Below, one piece after another: positions 1 through 8,971 of a stretch of 50,412 nt of DNA (within the stretch, counting starts at the first letter, position 1; each line of letters starts with the position of its first letter). The stretch is taken from positions 1 through 50,412 of the forward strand of contig JAFZAB010000073.1 of assembly GCA_017548425.1 (NCBI GenBank), in the 5' to 3' direction. The translations under genes and the position numbers were made by a program. Below the pieces are notes generated by a model. The model was not told the DNA's origin. It ran no database searches and saw nothing but the letters and a program-made list of their open reading frames with translations. This DNA comes from Victivallales bacterium (lineage in GTDB: Bacteria; Verrucomicrobiota; Lentisphaeria; Oligosphaerales; Oligosphaeraceae).

Positions 1-2
1 AC

Positions 3-2651
3 GCCAACACAACCGCCCTTTACATCGAATTCATCGAAAAGGACAACTCTCGGTGGTGTGCCGTCACAGATATCACGACGGAATGGCGTCGGATTGTCTT
101 CTCACCCAAGGATTTCAAGTTTTGGCATGACTGCCGCCCCACCCGCCCGCGCGGCGGTGACGGCGACCATTTCCGCCCAGCCGAAGCCATCCGCATGAAC
201 ATCGGTCTTGCGGACAGCCACACGCCATTTTTGGACGGTTCTCCATTGGAATTTTTCATTGAAGACATGGGTACTGCTCCAGACGACGGTTCGCAAGCGA
301 TTCCGCAACCTCCTGAATTTCCAGTTCTGGAGACATTCTATCCTGCCTACAAGCAATATCCATTGCCCAATCGTCCAGGCTTCTTCAGCACGCCTAACCG
401 CTTCCGCGGACGAGGCTTCCACCAAGAAGCGCATTGGCGTTGGCGTCCGTTCAAATTTGAAAACGGCAAACTATTGCCAGAAGAGGATTTGCATCATCCA
501 TCGCACATTTGGATGACGCATTTTCTGGACGGCGAATTCAAAAATGCTCGTGTCGCAACCATCGCCGCGCCAATTGATGTCCATGACGCAAACACTATGT
601 CCATCGTGACACAACTGGCGGAACGTCTTGGACAGCAAATCGAACTCGTCGCAGGCGGCGTAGAAGCCTTCGGCATGTTTCCAGACGAAGAGATGGCTCT
701 TGGTGCAGAAGTCGCCTTCTTCGCCAATACCGAAAAATCGACTATCCAACTGTTTGTGACAGATAATGGCAACCATGAACTGCTCAACCGTCAGTTTGAT
801 TGCACACCGTCAGACGGTGATTTCCCGCAAATGGTCACGCCATCTGTTTCATGGAAACCGCCGCAGGCGGATGCAGATTATCGCGTCACCGTCCGTCTGC
901 TCGTCAACAGCACAGTCATCGAATCCGTTTCCCATGACCTCCACGTCATGCCACCCCGCGAAGCGTTGCGCTCCAATACGAAAGGATTTATAACGGTAGA
1001 AGGCGATAATTTCATGCTCAACGGCAAGCCGTGGTATCCCGTCGGCGTAAACTATTGGAGCTCAAACATCGGCGCAATGGAATCCGTCGATTTCCGCCGC
1101 GCCTTCCTCGCCCCCGGCTACTACGATCCAGAGCAGATCGAATTGGATTTAGCCGCCATGGAATCCGTCGGCATCAACATGATTTCGTCGCAGCTGAAAG
1201 GCGATACCGGACAGGAAAACACTGCCCGCAATCTTCTGGATTTTCTGTCTCGCTGCCAACGTCATCTTATTTTTGTAAACGCCTTCCTTAAACAGGCCAA
1301 TCCGTTTTCATTTGACGAAGAGAAGGTGAAATCCATCATCATTGATGGCGAACTCATCCATATTCCAACGATTTTCGCCTACGATGTCTGTTGGGAACCA
1401 GGCAATTACATTTTCAATCAGAACGGTCGTCCGAATTTTGACAAACGGTGGCGGGCATGGCTCGTCGAACGATACGGCTCCATCGAAAACGCCATCGCCG
1501 ACTGGAAGTTTGAGCCCAATCGTGACAAAAACGGCGATGTCGTTTCGCCGACAGACGCGCAGTTGAAGACCGACGGTGCATGGCGTGTCTATGTCGCCGC
1601 CTACAGGCGGTTTATGGACGATGTCACATCGCGCATCTGGAACGATGCATCGCAAAAGCTCCGTTCCTACGCGCCAAAACAGCTCTTCAGTTTCCGTCAA
1701 GGCAACACGTTGCCGCATGATTTCGCGTTGACGGGCCCTGTCAAACATCTTGATTTCATCTGCCCTGAAGGCTATTCGATTCCGCTTTCGGAAGACGGCT
1801 ACAACGCGGCAGGCTTCCTGACACGCTTCGTCTACTACACGATGGGCGGCAAGCCCGTCATCTGGGCGGAATTCGGCCGCCACGTCTGGAATCCGCGTGC
1901 GCAGGATGTCTCGCCTTCCGCCATGGATAGCAGTGTGAAATACCATGAATTGTTCTACCGCATGGCCGTCGATTCGGGCGCCAACGGCACCGCGCCATGG
2001 TGGTGGCCAGGCTGGTATCGCGTCAACGAACGCAGCGACTACGGCATCGCCAATCCAGACGGCACGCCACGCCCGCAGGCGAAGTTGCTACTAACGTATG
2101 GACCGCAACTTAAGGCGGAACGCCACTATCCGCAAGGCGACATCCCGTTCCTCTACGACCGTGACGCCCACGCGGGCGGTTATTGGTATATCACCTTCAA
2201 TGCAGGCCGTGACGCCTACAAGACCGCTCGCGCCCAGAAACGCCATCTGAATGTCTATTCGGAAGCGACTGGCAAGACGTCCGCCGATATCCCGCTGACC
2301 GCCGTCGGCAACGTTCCGTTCAATGGCTCGAATCCACCCAAATATCTGAACGCGGAGTTCAATGATGTCCGCGTTTCACAGGAAAATGGACAACTCCACA
2401 TCGTCGCCAGTGTCGGTAATCTGACGGAAACCCTTTGGCTTGCAAGCAAATCCGACACACCACAGACAGGCGATGTCGTCCTTCTGGCCAACGGTCGTCC
2501 TGTCGCGAAACTGACCAAAGACACACCGCGTTTCGCTGACGCCGTCTTCGATTTCACAATGCCGCTTCCCGCCTCGAAGGAAATCGCCCTCCGCCTCTCC
2601 GCCTATAATCGCGCAGATTTCGGTGAAATCCGCCGCATTGCTGTAAAATAG
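3..2651 (+). CDS. Glycoside hydrolase, GH42/GH5-like (clan A), 5'-truncated
   Basis: The reading frame is already open at base 3, upstream of the first ATG (195), so the true N-terminus lies outside the window. The first ~60 visible residues contain a run ending WRRIVFSPKDF, typical of the beta-sandwich carbohydrate-binding modules that precede such enzymes. A TIM-barrel domain begins near base 1000 with NGKPWYPVGVNYWS. Candidate catalytic acids are the Glu of DVCWEPGN (codon at 1395) and the Glu of VIWAEFGRH (codon at 1869), placed as acid/base and nucleophile would be in clan GH-A. A beta-rich C-terminal domain follows. It probably cleaves a beta-linked glycan, perhaps galactoside or mannoside; the exact family is uncertain. 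The gene ends with TAG, 259 bp before the next CDS on the same strand. Confidence 0.75.
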   Translation, partial: ANTTALYIEFIEKDNSRWCAVTDITTEWRRIVFSPKDFKFWHDCRPTRPRGGDGDHFRPAEAIRMNIGLADSHTPFLDGSPLEFFIEDMGTAPDDGSQAIPQPPEFPVLETFYPAYKQYPLPNRPGFFSTPNRFRGRGFHQEAHWRWRPFKFENGKLLPEEDLHHPSHIWMTHFLDGEFKNARVATIAAPIDVHDANTMSIVTQLAERLGQQIELVAGGVEAFGMFPDEEMALGAEVAFFANTEKSTIQLFVTDNGNHELLNRQFDCTPSDGDFPQMVTPSVSWKPPQADADYRVTVRLLVNSTVIESVSHDLHVMPPREALRSNTKGFITVEGDNFMLNGKPWYPVGVNYWSSNIGAMESVDFRRAFLAPGYYDPEQIELDLAAMESVGINMISSQLKGDTGQENTARNLLDFLSRCQRHLIFVNAFLKQANPFSFDEEKVKSIIIDGELIHIPTIFAYDVCWEPGNYIFNQNGRPNFDKRWRAWLVERYGSIENAIADWKFEPNRDKNGDVVSPTDAQLKTDGAWRVYVAAYRRFMDDVTSRIWNDASQKLRSYAPKQLFSFRQGNTLPHDFALTGPVKHLDFICPEGYSIPLSEDGYNAAGFLTRFVYYTMGGKPVIWAEFGRHVWNPRAQDVSPSAMDSSVKYHELFYRMAVDSGANGTAPWWWPGWYRVNERSDYGIANPDGTPRPQAKLLLTYGPQLKAERHYPQGDIPFLYDRDAHAGGYWYITFNAGRDAYKTARAQKRHLNVYSEATGKTSADIPLTAVGNVPFNGSNPPKYLNAEFNDVRVSQENGQLHIVASVGNLTETLWLASKSDTPQTGDVVLLANGRPVAKLTKDTPRFADAVFDFTMPLPASKEIALRLSAYNRADFGEIRRIAVK

Positions 2652-2761
2652 ACGTTGTTTTTCACGTTCTACGCACCATTTTGACATGAGACGTGGGACG
2701 CGAGACGAGAGAAGGCGGGACATGTTCAATTCTTCATTTCGTTCCAATTGAATGACTTGAT

Positions 2762-2868
2762 AAAATTGCTCTTTTTACTACATCACAAAAAAGAGCGGGA
2801 AAAATTGCTATAAAATGAGCAGGAAAAATTGCTATAAAAAGAGCAAAATAAATTGCTAAAAAAATAGC
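2762..2868. repeat. 24-bp tandem repeat array, three copies, AT-rich
   Basis: Units start at 2793, 2817 and 2841, exactly 24 bp apart, each with GAGC near the start and ATTGCTA in the middle. A partial copy (AAAATTGCT) lies at 2762. The copies are contiguous, without spacers. The array ends about 25 bp upstream of the ribosome-binding site of the DUF4838 gene, so it lies in that gene's leader or promoter. Just before it, 2690-2715 holds a purine-rich stretch of GAGACG/GGGACG words. Confidence 0.8.
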
Positions 2869-2910
2869 AGTTTTTAAGGACTCACCTTTCACAGGAGAAT
2901 GATCCATACC

Positions 2911-5457
2911 ATGAACAGAAGAATCCTCCTTGCCATTCTAGTCACTGCCTCGCAAATAGTTCCGCAAACTGCGAAAGCATATCATCAATTGGCCATGGAT
3001 GGTCGGAATGTCTATGTCATCACGATACCGGACGACGCCATTCCTGCGGAGAAAACCGCCGCGCAGGAACTCCAGACGCATCTGAAACAAATGACCGACG
3101 CGGATTTCACCATCGTGACGGCTTCGGAATACAAAGGCGGTCCGCGTCTGGCGATCGGTTTCCAGAAGGGACTTCCAGAAGTACTTTCCTCAGAACGATT
3201 TCCGAATCTTAGCCCAGAAGAATTGGTCATTGATTCAAGCGGCGACACCATCCTGCTCGCTGGCGGACGTCCACGCGGTGCCCTCTATGCCACTTATGAA
3301 TTTCTTGAAAGCCTTGGCGTCCGCTGGTTTACGCCGATCGAGACATTCGTTCCACACAAGCCGACTCTGAATGTGGAAATCACCACAACACGATACACAT
3401 CACCGTTCCGTTCGCGCACCAACGTGCCCGGAAATGGCGCGACCACTGAATGGTGCGCACGAAACCGCATGAACTCCCTTCTGGAATGGAGCCACCCCGG
3501 TGAGAAATACGGCGGCGGCGTCAAACAGGGGCCTGACATGCATACGCTATGGCGTCTCATGAGCCCGGAAATCTTCAAGACGCATCCTGAATGGGCCGCG
3601 ATGGTCGATGGTAAACGCATCACCAACCATGCCAACAACCATTGGGGAGTCTGCCTCTCCAATCCTGAACTCCAGAATTTCATCGTGGCACGAACCATGG
3701 ATTGGTTGCGAAAGCATCCAGACATGACGGATGTTTGGTTTGGCCAGAATGATGGATCGCCTTATTGCACATGTCCCGACTGCCAAGCCTTTTATGACAA
3801 CCATGGCGGTGTACCGTCGTCGATCATTTGTTTTGTCATCAACAAACTCGCAGATGCCGTAGCGGCTGAATTTCCACATGTTCGTGTGAAGTCTCTTGCC
3901 TATGCATGGAGCCGCACGCCGCCCAAAAACATGACGTTGCGCGACAATGTGACCATCATGCTCTGCGCCACATTCGGCTGGTTTTCAGAGCTCAGTGAAG
4001 ACGCATCCACCACGACTTTCATCAACGACGTGGAGGAATGGAAAAAGGTCTGCCATGATTTCGAGGCATACCTCTACTCACACCCTACCGATGACTTCTG
4101 GTTCCCCGCCTCTTGTTTATACAATCAAGCGCGGAACATCCAGCGAATCAAAGACTTGGGGATTAAATCCATCCATCAGGAAATCTATTCTTCGAATTTT
4201 GGTGGCGAATTCGTGCATCTACGTGCATGGCTCTATACCCGCATGATGTGGCGGCCTGATTCGGACATAGAAACTCTCATAAAAGACTTCTGCCAAGGAT
4301 ATTATGGGAATGCAGCCGAAGATGTGCTCTACGCCATCCACCGCACGGAAAAGCATCATGCCGATGGCTGGCGACCGCAAGGCAAGATGGCTGAATTCGT
4401 TCCCGATTATTTGGAACCAGATGTCATTGAAGACGTTCTGCCGCGTCTTCAGACCGCATATGACGCCCAGCAGGATCCTGTGTTGAAACGCCGTCTTGGA
4501 CTCGTCCTCCTTCCCTATCTTTGGGCGGATTACTGGATGAATTTCCATGGGGCTGGAAAAATCGACAATACCACAAACCTGTGGGGTGTTTCCTTCACCA
4601 ACCGCGAACGTTGTGCCTTGGGCGGCAACTTGATACGGAAATTAATGATTGAAAACAAAATCACGGCGCTTCGTCTTGGCGGCGGTGGCTTCAATGTGTA
4701 TACATTTCGACTGGCTGAAATGACAAAGGCTTATTCGTATGAAAAACTTGCCGATGACAAATACGAAATCATTGTTGTGCCTGGCTTGATGGGCAAAATG
4801 GTCAAATTCGCCCACGACGGCAAAGATGTCCTCAAGGCCATTTGGGGCCACCAGCTGTACCAGTATCCAATGGCGGGCTACGGAAGAGACACGTTTTTAG
4901 GCCATGAGCCTGCTACATTCTCCGCGACATCTGTTTCCAGCGATTCCGTGAAACTCGCTGCCAACACACCCAATGGACTGGCGGAAAAGACGTTTGCGTT
5001 AAAGAACGGCACTCTTACTTACAGCGTGCATTTCCAAGCCAATCAAAACACAAAAGGAAGGCTTTCAACCGCCCCGCGTTTCAACATGAACGCCGATTGT
5101 TTTGGAATCTATCCCAAGCTGTACATAGCCAATGCAAATAGTTGGAAATTAGTGGAATTAGGCAAAGCCGGAACGATGTGGTATCAAGCCGCCGCTCTGC
5201 CGATTGACGGTTTTTCTGGAAAGATGGTTCTCGTAGCGGAAGACGGACATCTCGGTCTTGAAATCAACATTTCTCCGGAACAACTTGGAAATGCCAGTTA
5301 TATGTATGACCGATACAACTTCCAGCCAGAAGGCTCCGGCCGAATGTTGGAACTGACTTTTTCCACGCCTGAACGTGAATTTGTGCAGGGCGACACAATT
5401 TCGCTGGATATTATCTACCGCCTTCTCTCAAAGGATGAAATTCCGGTAATTGAGTAA
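2911..5457 (+). CDS. Secreted DUF4838 protein with alpha-glucuronidase-like N-terminus
   Basis: 848 residues from ATG 2911. An upstream in-frame ATG (2899) is only 1 nt from the AGGAG at 2893-2897, whereas 2911 has a workable 13-nt spacing and begins a clean signal peptide (MNRRILLAILVTAS...). Residues ~25-165 match the alpha-glucuronidase N-terminal fold (AAQELQTHL, GALYATYEFLESLGVRWFTP). The rest matches DUF4838, with the cysteine cluster YCTCPDCQAF and a TIM-barrel-like core (LAYAWSRTPP, FVHLRAWLYTRMMW). DUF4838 proteins are common in Lentisphaerota and Planctomycetota and are thought to be envelope glycan hydrolases; no substrate is established. A C-terminal beta domain ends the protein. 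Tandem repeats flank the gene on both sides. Confidence 0.8.
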   Translation: MNRRILLAILVTASQIVPQTAKAYHQLAMDGRNVYVITIPDDAIPAEKTAAQELQTHLKQMTDADFTIVTASEYKGGPRLAIGFQKGLPEVLSSERFPNLSPEELVIDSSGDTILLAGGRPRGALYATYEFLESLGVRWFTPIETFVPHKPTLNVEITTTRYTSPFRSRTNVPGNGATTEWCARNRMNSLLEWSHPGEKYGGGVKQGPDMHTLWRLMSPEIFKTHPEWAAMVDGKRITNHANNHWGVCLSNPELQNFIVARTMDWLRKHPDMTDVWFGQNDGSPYCTCPDCQAFYDNHGGVPSSIICFVINKLADAVAAEFPHVRVKSLAYAWSRTPPKNMTLRDNVTIMLCATFGWFSELSEDASTTTFINDVEEWKKVCHDFEAYLYSHPTDDFWFPASCLYNQARNIQRIKDLGIKSIHQEIYSSNFGGEFVHLRAWLYTRMMWRPDSDIETLIKDFCQGYYGNAAEDVLYAIHRTEKHHADGWRPQGKMAEFVPDYLEPDVIEDVLPRLQTAYDAQQDPVLKRRLGLVLLPYLWADYWMNFHGAGKIDNTTNLWGVSFTNRERCALGGNLIRKLMIENKITALRLGGGGFNVYTFRLAEMTKAYSYEKLADDKYEIIVVPGLMGKMVKFAHDGKDVLKAIWGHQLYQYPMAGYGRDTFLGHEPATFSATSVSSDSVKLAANTPNGLAEKTFALKNGTLTYSVHFQANQNTKGRLSTAPRFNMNADCFGIYPKLYIANANSWKLVELGKAGTMWYQAAALPIDGFSGKMVLVAEDGHLGLEINISPEQLGNASYMYDRYNFQPEGSGRMLELTFSTPEREFVQGDTISLDIIYRLLSKDEIPVIE

Positions 5458-5791
5458 CTAGCTTCAAAGCAATTGACAAATTTGGGGATTTTCCGGTAAA
5501 ATGGCGAAAAAGATTTGGGGATTTTCCGGTAAAATGACGAAAAAGATTTGGGGATTTTCCGGTAAAACGGCAAAAAAGATTTGGGGATTTTCCGGTAAAA
5601 CGGCAAAAAAGATTTGGGGATTTTCCGGTAATTCTTTTATAACATATTGTTTTCTAGCATGTTAAACCATTTCATGCAAATTGCTTATAGCCATTGAACC
5701 AATTGCCTGTCAATGGTGGTCATGCTTCCGAATGGTCGAACAGGGACACGTCAACAATCCACTGTTCGACACTGTTTGTTCTGACAAAAAT
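5458..5791. other. Non-coding stretch with tandem array and one stem-loop
   Basis: 334 bp between the converging DUF4838 gene (+) and sugar-kinase gene (-). It holds the 33-bp tandem array (5481-5632) and, nearer the kinase, a stem-loop with perfect 9-bp arms GTCGAACAG (5735-5743) and CTGTTCGAC (5762-5770) around an 18-nt loop. On the minus strand the stem-loop lies just after the kinase stop codon but is not followed by a T-run, so it is at best an atypical terminator. I see no gene here; the apparent open frame across the array is generated by the repeats. Confidence 0.6.
5481..5632. repeat. 33-bp tandem repeat array, five copies
   Basis: The core TTTGGGGATTTTCCGGTAA begins at 5481, 5514, 5547, 5580 and 5613, exactly 33 bp apart, with the intervening AAAAT/CGGC...AAAAAGA nearly identical. 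There are no unique spacers, so this is not CRISPR. The last 24 bases of the preceding gene contain ATTCCGGTAATT, closely matching the end of the fifth copy, which suggests the array grew from the gene's 3' end. The period is close to three DNA helical turns. Confidence 0.9.
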
Positions 5792-7261
5792 TCACACCAA
5801 CAAGCTCTGACGACGTTCTTTATAACGTGCAAACCAATCGTCCGCTCTCTTGGCATCCTGCGGTTCGCAAGCCGTATCCATCGCCACCATTGCCGCAATC
5901 GCCTCATCAAAATCGCAATAATGGCCGGATGCGACGGCGGCGCTGACGGCGCAGCCCATCGCGCCACATTCAGGACATGCCGTCTTTACAACCGGACGTT
6001 GTAAAATGTCCGCTGTCAATTGTCGCCAAACTTGCGAACGCGCCCCGCCACCTGTGATGCGAATCTCCTTGATACGAGCCGCCGCGTCGGGCAGTTCCTC
6101 CAAGGCATCACGGAAATAGAAGACGACTCCCGCCATGGCGGCACGTAGCAGATCGCCACGTGTCGTCTCCAACGATAGATCGGCCATCGCCCCGCGGCCA
6201 GCAGGCTGATGGCGATATGGCCCCGTCTCCGCAAAATACGGCAGGACAATCACATCGCGGCATGTGTCTGAAATTTCCGCATCCATTTTTACATATGCGT
6301 CTTCCCCTGTGCAATCACGGAAGAACTGGTTCCGCATCCATTTCACCAACGAACCACCTGTTCCATGATAGACGTAACTTGCATACTGACCAGGCACGAT
6401 GTGGTCTTCCAGATTTAAACCAATTCGGCCGAACGCGCCGTCCGTCGAGCCGTCGCCGTGGGCGATGCTCATGCAGGCGAAGGTTCCGAGGCCGAGCATC
6501 GCGCCGCCATGCTGTCCAATACCTGCTCCCAGCATGCCCGCGCATTGGTCATGGGAACCCAACGCCACGACTGCCTCAGATGGTAGTCCCAACGACCGCG
6601 CCACCGCGCTGTTTGCTTTGCCAATAACTGTTCCACACGGCTTTGCCGTCGGCAGTTTCTCATCTGTTAAATCCATCGCCGACAGTATCTTGCGCGACCA
6701 TGTTTTGCTGGTCGCGTCAAAGCAATATGTCCGTTCCGCCAACGAATAATCCGCCGTCGCAATACCTGTCAATTGGAACACCGCAAAATCCGCCCACGGC
6801 AACAGTAATTTCACATTTTTCCAATAGTCAGGCTTCGCATGTGACAGATAGTACAATGCCGTGAACGAGTAGCCTGAGCAATATGGAGCCGCAGTGATTC
6901 GATACAATTCTTCAGGCGTGAAAACCGCTTCCAACCGCGCCATCGCCTCCTCCACACCACGCAAATCGGAACCGAGCACGCTTGGACCGCAAATCTGATC
7001 ATTTGCGTCCAACGGAACCATCGATTCGCCCATGGATGTCACGGAAATGCCGCGAATCGGATCAAATTTCGTCGCATTTGCGCAGACACAAATCGTCTCC
7101 GCAATCTTGCCCCATACATCACGGGCATCAATTTCCGAACGCCCTGTCGCATCGCGAAATGTATCGTATTCACGGTAATGCGAAGCAATGATTTGTCCAT
7201 GTTCATCAAATGCCACGGACTTGCATCCAGACGTTCCAATATCAATTCCCAAAAAACTCAT
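5792..7261 (-). CDS. xylB: FGGY-family carbohydrate kinase (xylulokinase-like)
   Basis: 489 residues, normal length for the family. The N-terminal FGGY domain opens with the phosphate-binding motif GIDIGTSGCKSVAFD. The second domain carries GSHDQCAGMLGAG, whose Asp238 is the expected catalytic base, and GGGARSQVWRQLTADIL (ATP-binding, residues ~395-410). It phosphorylates a ketose, most plausibly D-xylulose, but fuculose, ribulose or glycerol kinases share the fold, so the substrate is not certain. An AGGAA ribosome-binding site precedes the ATG. It is the last gene of a minus-strand run with a beta-propeller hydrolase-like protein and an EutH-type permease, which together look like an uptake-cleavage-phosphorylation pathway. 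Confidence 0.8.
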   Translation of the reverse strand: MSFLGIDIGTSGCKSVAFDEHGQIIASHYREYDTFRDATGRSEIDARDVWGKIAETICVCANATKFDPIRGISVTSMGESMVPLDANDQICGPSVLGSDLRGVEEAMARLEAVFTPEELYRITAAPYCSGYSFTALYYLSHAKPDYWKNVKLLLPWADFAVFQLTGIATADYSLAERTYCFDATSKTWSRKILSAMDLTDEKLPTAKPCGTVIGKANSAVARSLGLPSEAVVALGSHDQCAGMLGAGIGQHGGAMLGLGTFACMSIAHGDGSTDGAFGRIGLNLEDHIVPGQYASYVYHGTGGSLVKWMRNQFFRDCTGEDAYVKMDAEISDTCRDVIVLPYFAETGPYRHQPAGRGAMADLSLETTRGDLLRAAMAGVVFYFRDALEELPDAAARIKEIRITGGGARSQVWRQLTADILQRPVVKTACPECGAMGCAVSAAVASGHYCDFDEAIAAMVAMDTACEPQDAKRADDWFARYKERRQSLLV

Positions 7262-7393
7262 AGTTTATTCCTATGGATATATGGTTTGTAAATTGTGCTA
7301 TTTTGTACAGTAACCAAAACGACAATAACAATTATACAAAAAAGAACAAAAACATGAATTATTTCATATAGTTATTCTTCTTGTTTCTCCTTT

Positions 7394-8923
7394 TTACTTT
7401 GCATGGCGGAACTGCATCGCATAGACATCCGCGTCACGCATGCGGAATTCAATCGTGACCGGCTTGCCCGCATTCGCCGCGACGGCTTCTGCATCATCAA
7501 ACACGATCTTTCGGTCAAGCGTATTGCCGAATGTCTCGCAGGAGGCGAAGCGTTTCCCTTTTGCATCAATCAGCGTCACAAAGAGATAACCCATGGCGGA
7601 TGTCGCAAAATTCAGCCGCAATTCATCACCATCGTAGGTCAGCGGTTTCGTCACGGCGACAACTTCCTTTCCGCCAGCATGCAGCGATGCAAAGCCGTCC
7701 ATCCGAATCGTATAGCGGATCATTTCGGCAGGCTCCTGCATCCAATGATTCGCATAGCAGTACATCGACAGTTCATCCGGCGCACCAGGCACGGCGTTTG
7801 GCGTGATTGCAAAGCCACGCGCGGGATAGCAGTCACCATAGACCCAATTGATGCCATTTTCCATTTCAGGCCGCATAAATGCCTCCCAAAAGCGATGGAA
7901 GTTGCGACCATCCCGCGAAACAATGAACACACAGTCCGTAATGGTCAAACCATATCGCGGATGGAGCTTCATGCGTGTACGACGCTTTTCCGCACCGCCG
8001 AGTTCGTCGAAACTACCGTTCCATTCGAAGCGTTCAATGTAGCGCGACGGGAAACCAATATACATCTGCGGCGCACGGAAATACGGCGATATGACGTTTG
8101 TGTAGAGCGGAATGTCCTCTCCATCGTCGAACGACAGCAGTTTCGGATCCGTCCATGTCTTGAAATCATTTGATTCGATATAGGAAATGTCACGCACGGG
8201 ATTTTTGATTCGCGGGTTGGCCGTATTATGAAAACCACGAATGTAGCCACGGTAGATTTCCGCCCGTGCATCCCAGAAAACAACATTCAGTGAATCAAAC
8301 GCGCCTTTGTTCGTGATGACATCACCCAAACGGAAATGGATACCGTCCGGGCTTGGAAAGCAACGCAGGCCGCCTTTGCTGACGCCAATGCCTTTATAGC
8401 GCATGTCCGGCGGACAGGCGGGATTGTCGTCACGGAACACCATGAAATTGTCGATACCACTGGTATTTAATGCTTTGTCAAACACGATATTGTTCTCTTT
8501 GTTACCTTGCCATTCAATGACGCCAAGCTTCGGCTTGATCCAGTGGATACCGTCAACGCTTTCCGCATAGCAGGCCACGATATCGTACTGCGGTTTTGGA
8601 TTCGGTTCCGCGCTCGGCATCTGCCAACCGAGATAATACATTCTGTAAACGCCATTTGGATGTTTTCCATCAAAGCCCGGATATGTTTCGTCAAAGAAGA
8701 AATTATGGTAGTCGCAACCAGAGCCTTCCCATGGTTCGTCATGCTTCAAGACGGATTCTCTCACGACAGGCTGGTGGATTTTCAGCTCCGCCGTCGTCCG
8801 CCCCATGTCCAGCAGATATGTGTCGTAGAAACATTCGCGATCCTGTCCAATAGGCAGGACGCCATCCGCGCACACGGCCAAAGCCGTCAACATAAGACCC
8901 GTCATGACATGATATTGACTCAT
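7394..8923 (-). CDS. Five-bladed beta-propeller glycosidase-like protein (GH43/GH32-like), secreted
   Basis: 509 residues with a probable signal peptide (hydrophobic MTGLMLTALAVCADG near residues 7-22). The strong AGGAGGAAG just upstream fixes the start. The body has repeated DG-rich, aromatic beta-strand motifs of five-bladed propeller glycosidases: EPWEGSGCDYHNFFFD early, YRMYYLG, CYAESVDGIHWIKPKLG, GLRCFPSPDGIHF. A small C-terminal beta-sandwich follows (residues ~415-509). Related proteins are widespread in Lentisphaerota and Planctomycetota and mostly uncharacterised. It may release sugars from plant or host glycans for the adjacent kinase. The catalytic Asp/Glu set cannot be assigned by eye, so the enzymatic role is inference. 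Confidence 0.6.
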   Translation of the reverse strand: MSQYHVMTGLMLTALAVCADGVLPIGQDRECFYDTYLLDMGRTTAELKIHQPVVRESVLKHDEPWEGSGCDYHNFFFDETYPGFDGKHPNGVYRMYYLGWQMPSAEPNPKPQYDIVACYAESVDGIHWIKPKLGVIEWQGNKENNIVFDKALNTSGIDNFMVFRDDNPACPPDMRYKGIGVSKGGLRCFPSPDGIHFRLGDVITNKGAFDSLNVVFWDARAEIYRGYIRGFHNTANPRIKNPVRDISYIESNDFKTWTDPKLLSFDDGEDIPLYTNVISPYFRAPQMYIGFPSRYIERFEWNGSFDELGGAEKRRTRMKLHPRYGLTITDCVFIVSRDGRNFHRFWEAFMRPEMENGINWVYGDCYPARGFAITPNAVPGAPDELSMYCYANHWMQEPAEMIRYTIRMDGFASLHAGGKEVVAVTKPLTYDGDELRLNFATSAMGYLFVTLIDAKGKRFASCETFGNTLDRKIVFDDAEAVAANAGKPVTIEFRMRDADVYAMQFRHAK

Positions 8924-8971
8924 CTTTCTTCCTCCTGTTTTTCACTGAGATAAATAGGATTATAGGACACC

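Noticed and set aside
5415..5606. Minus-strand open frame of repeated FYRKIPKSF units
   Set aside because: Produced by the 33-bp array, whose period is a multiple of three; no start site or flanking protein.
5481..5632. Possible CRISPR array
   Set aside because: The repeats are contiguous with a 33-bp period and no unique spacers, and no cas genes are present.
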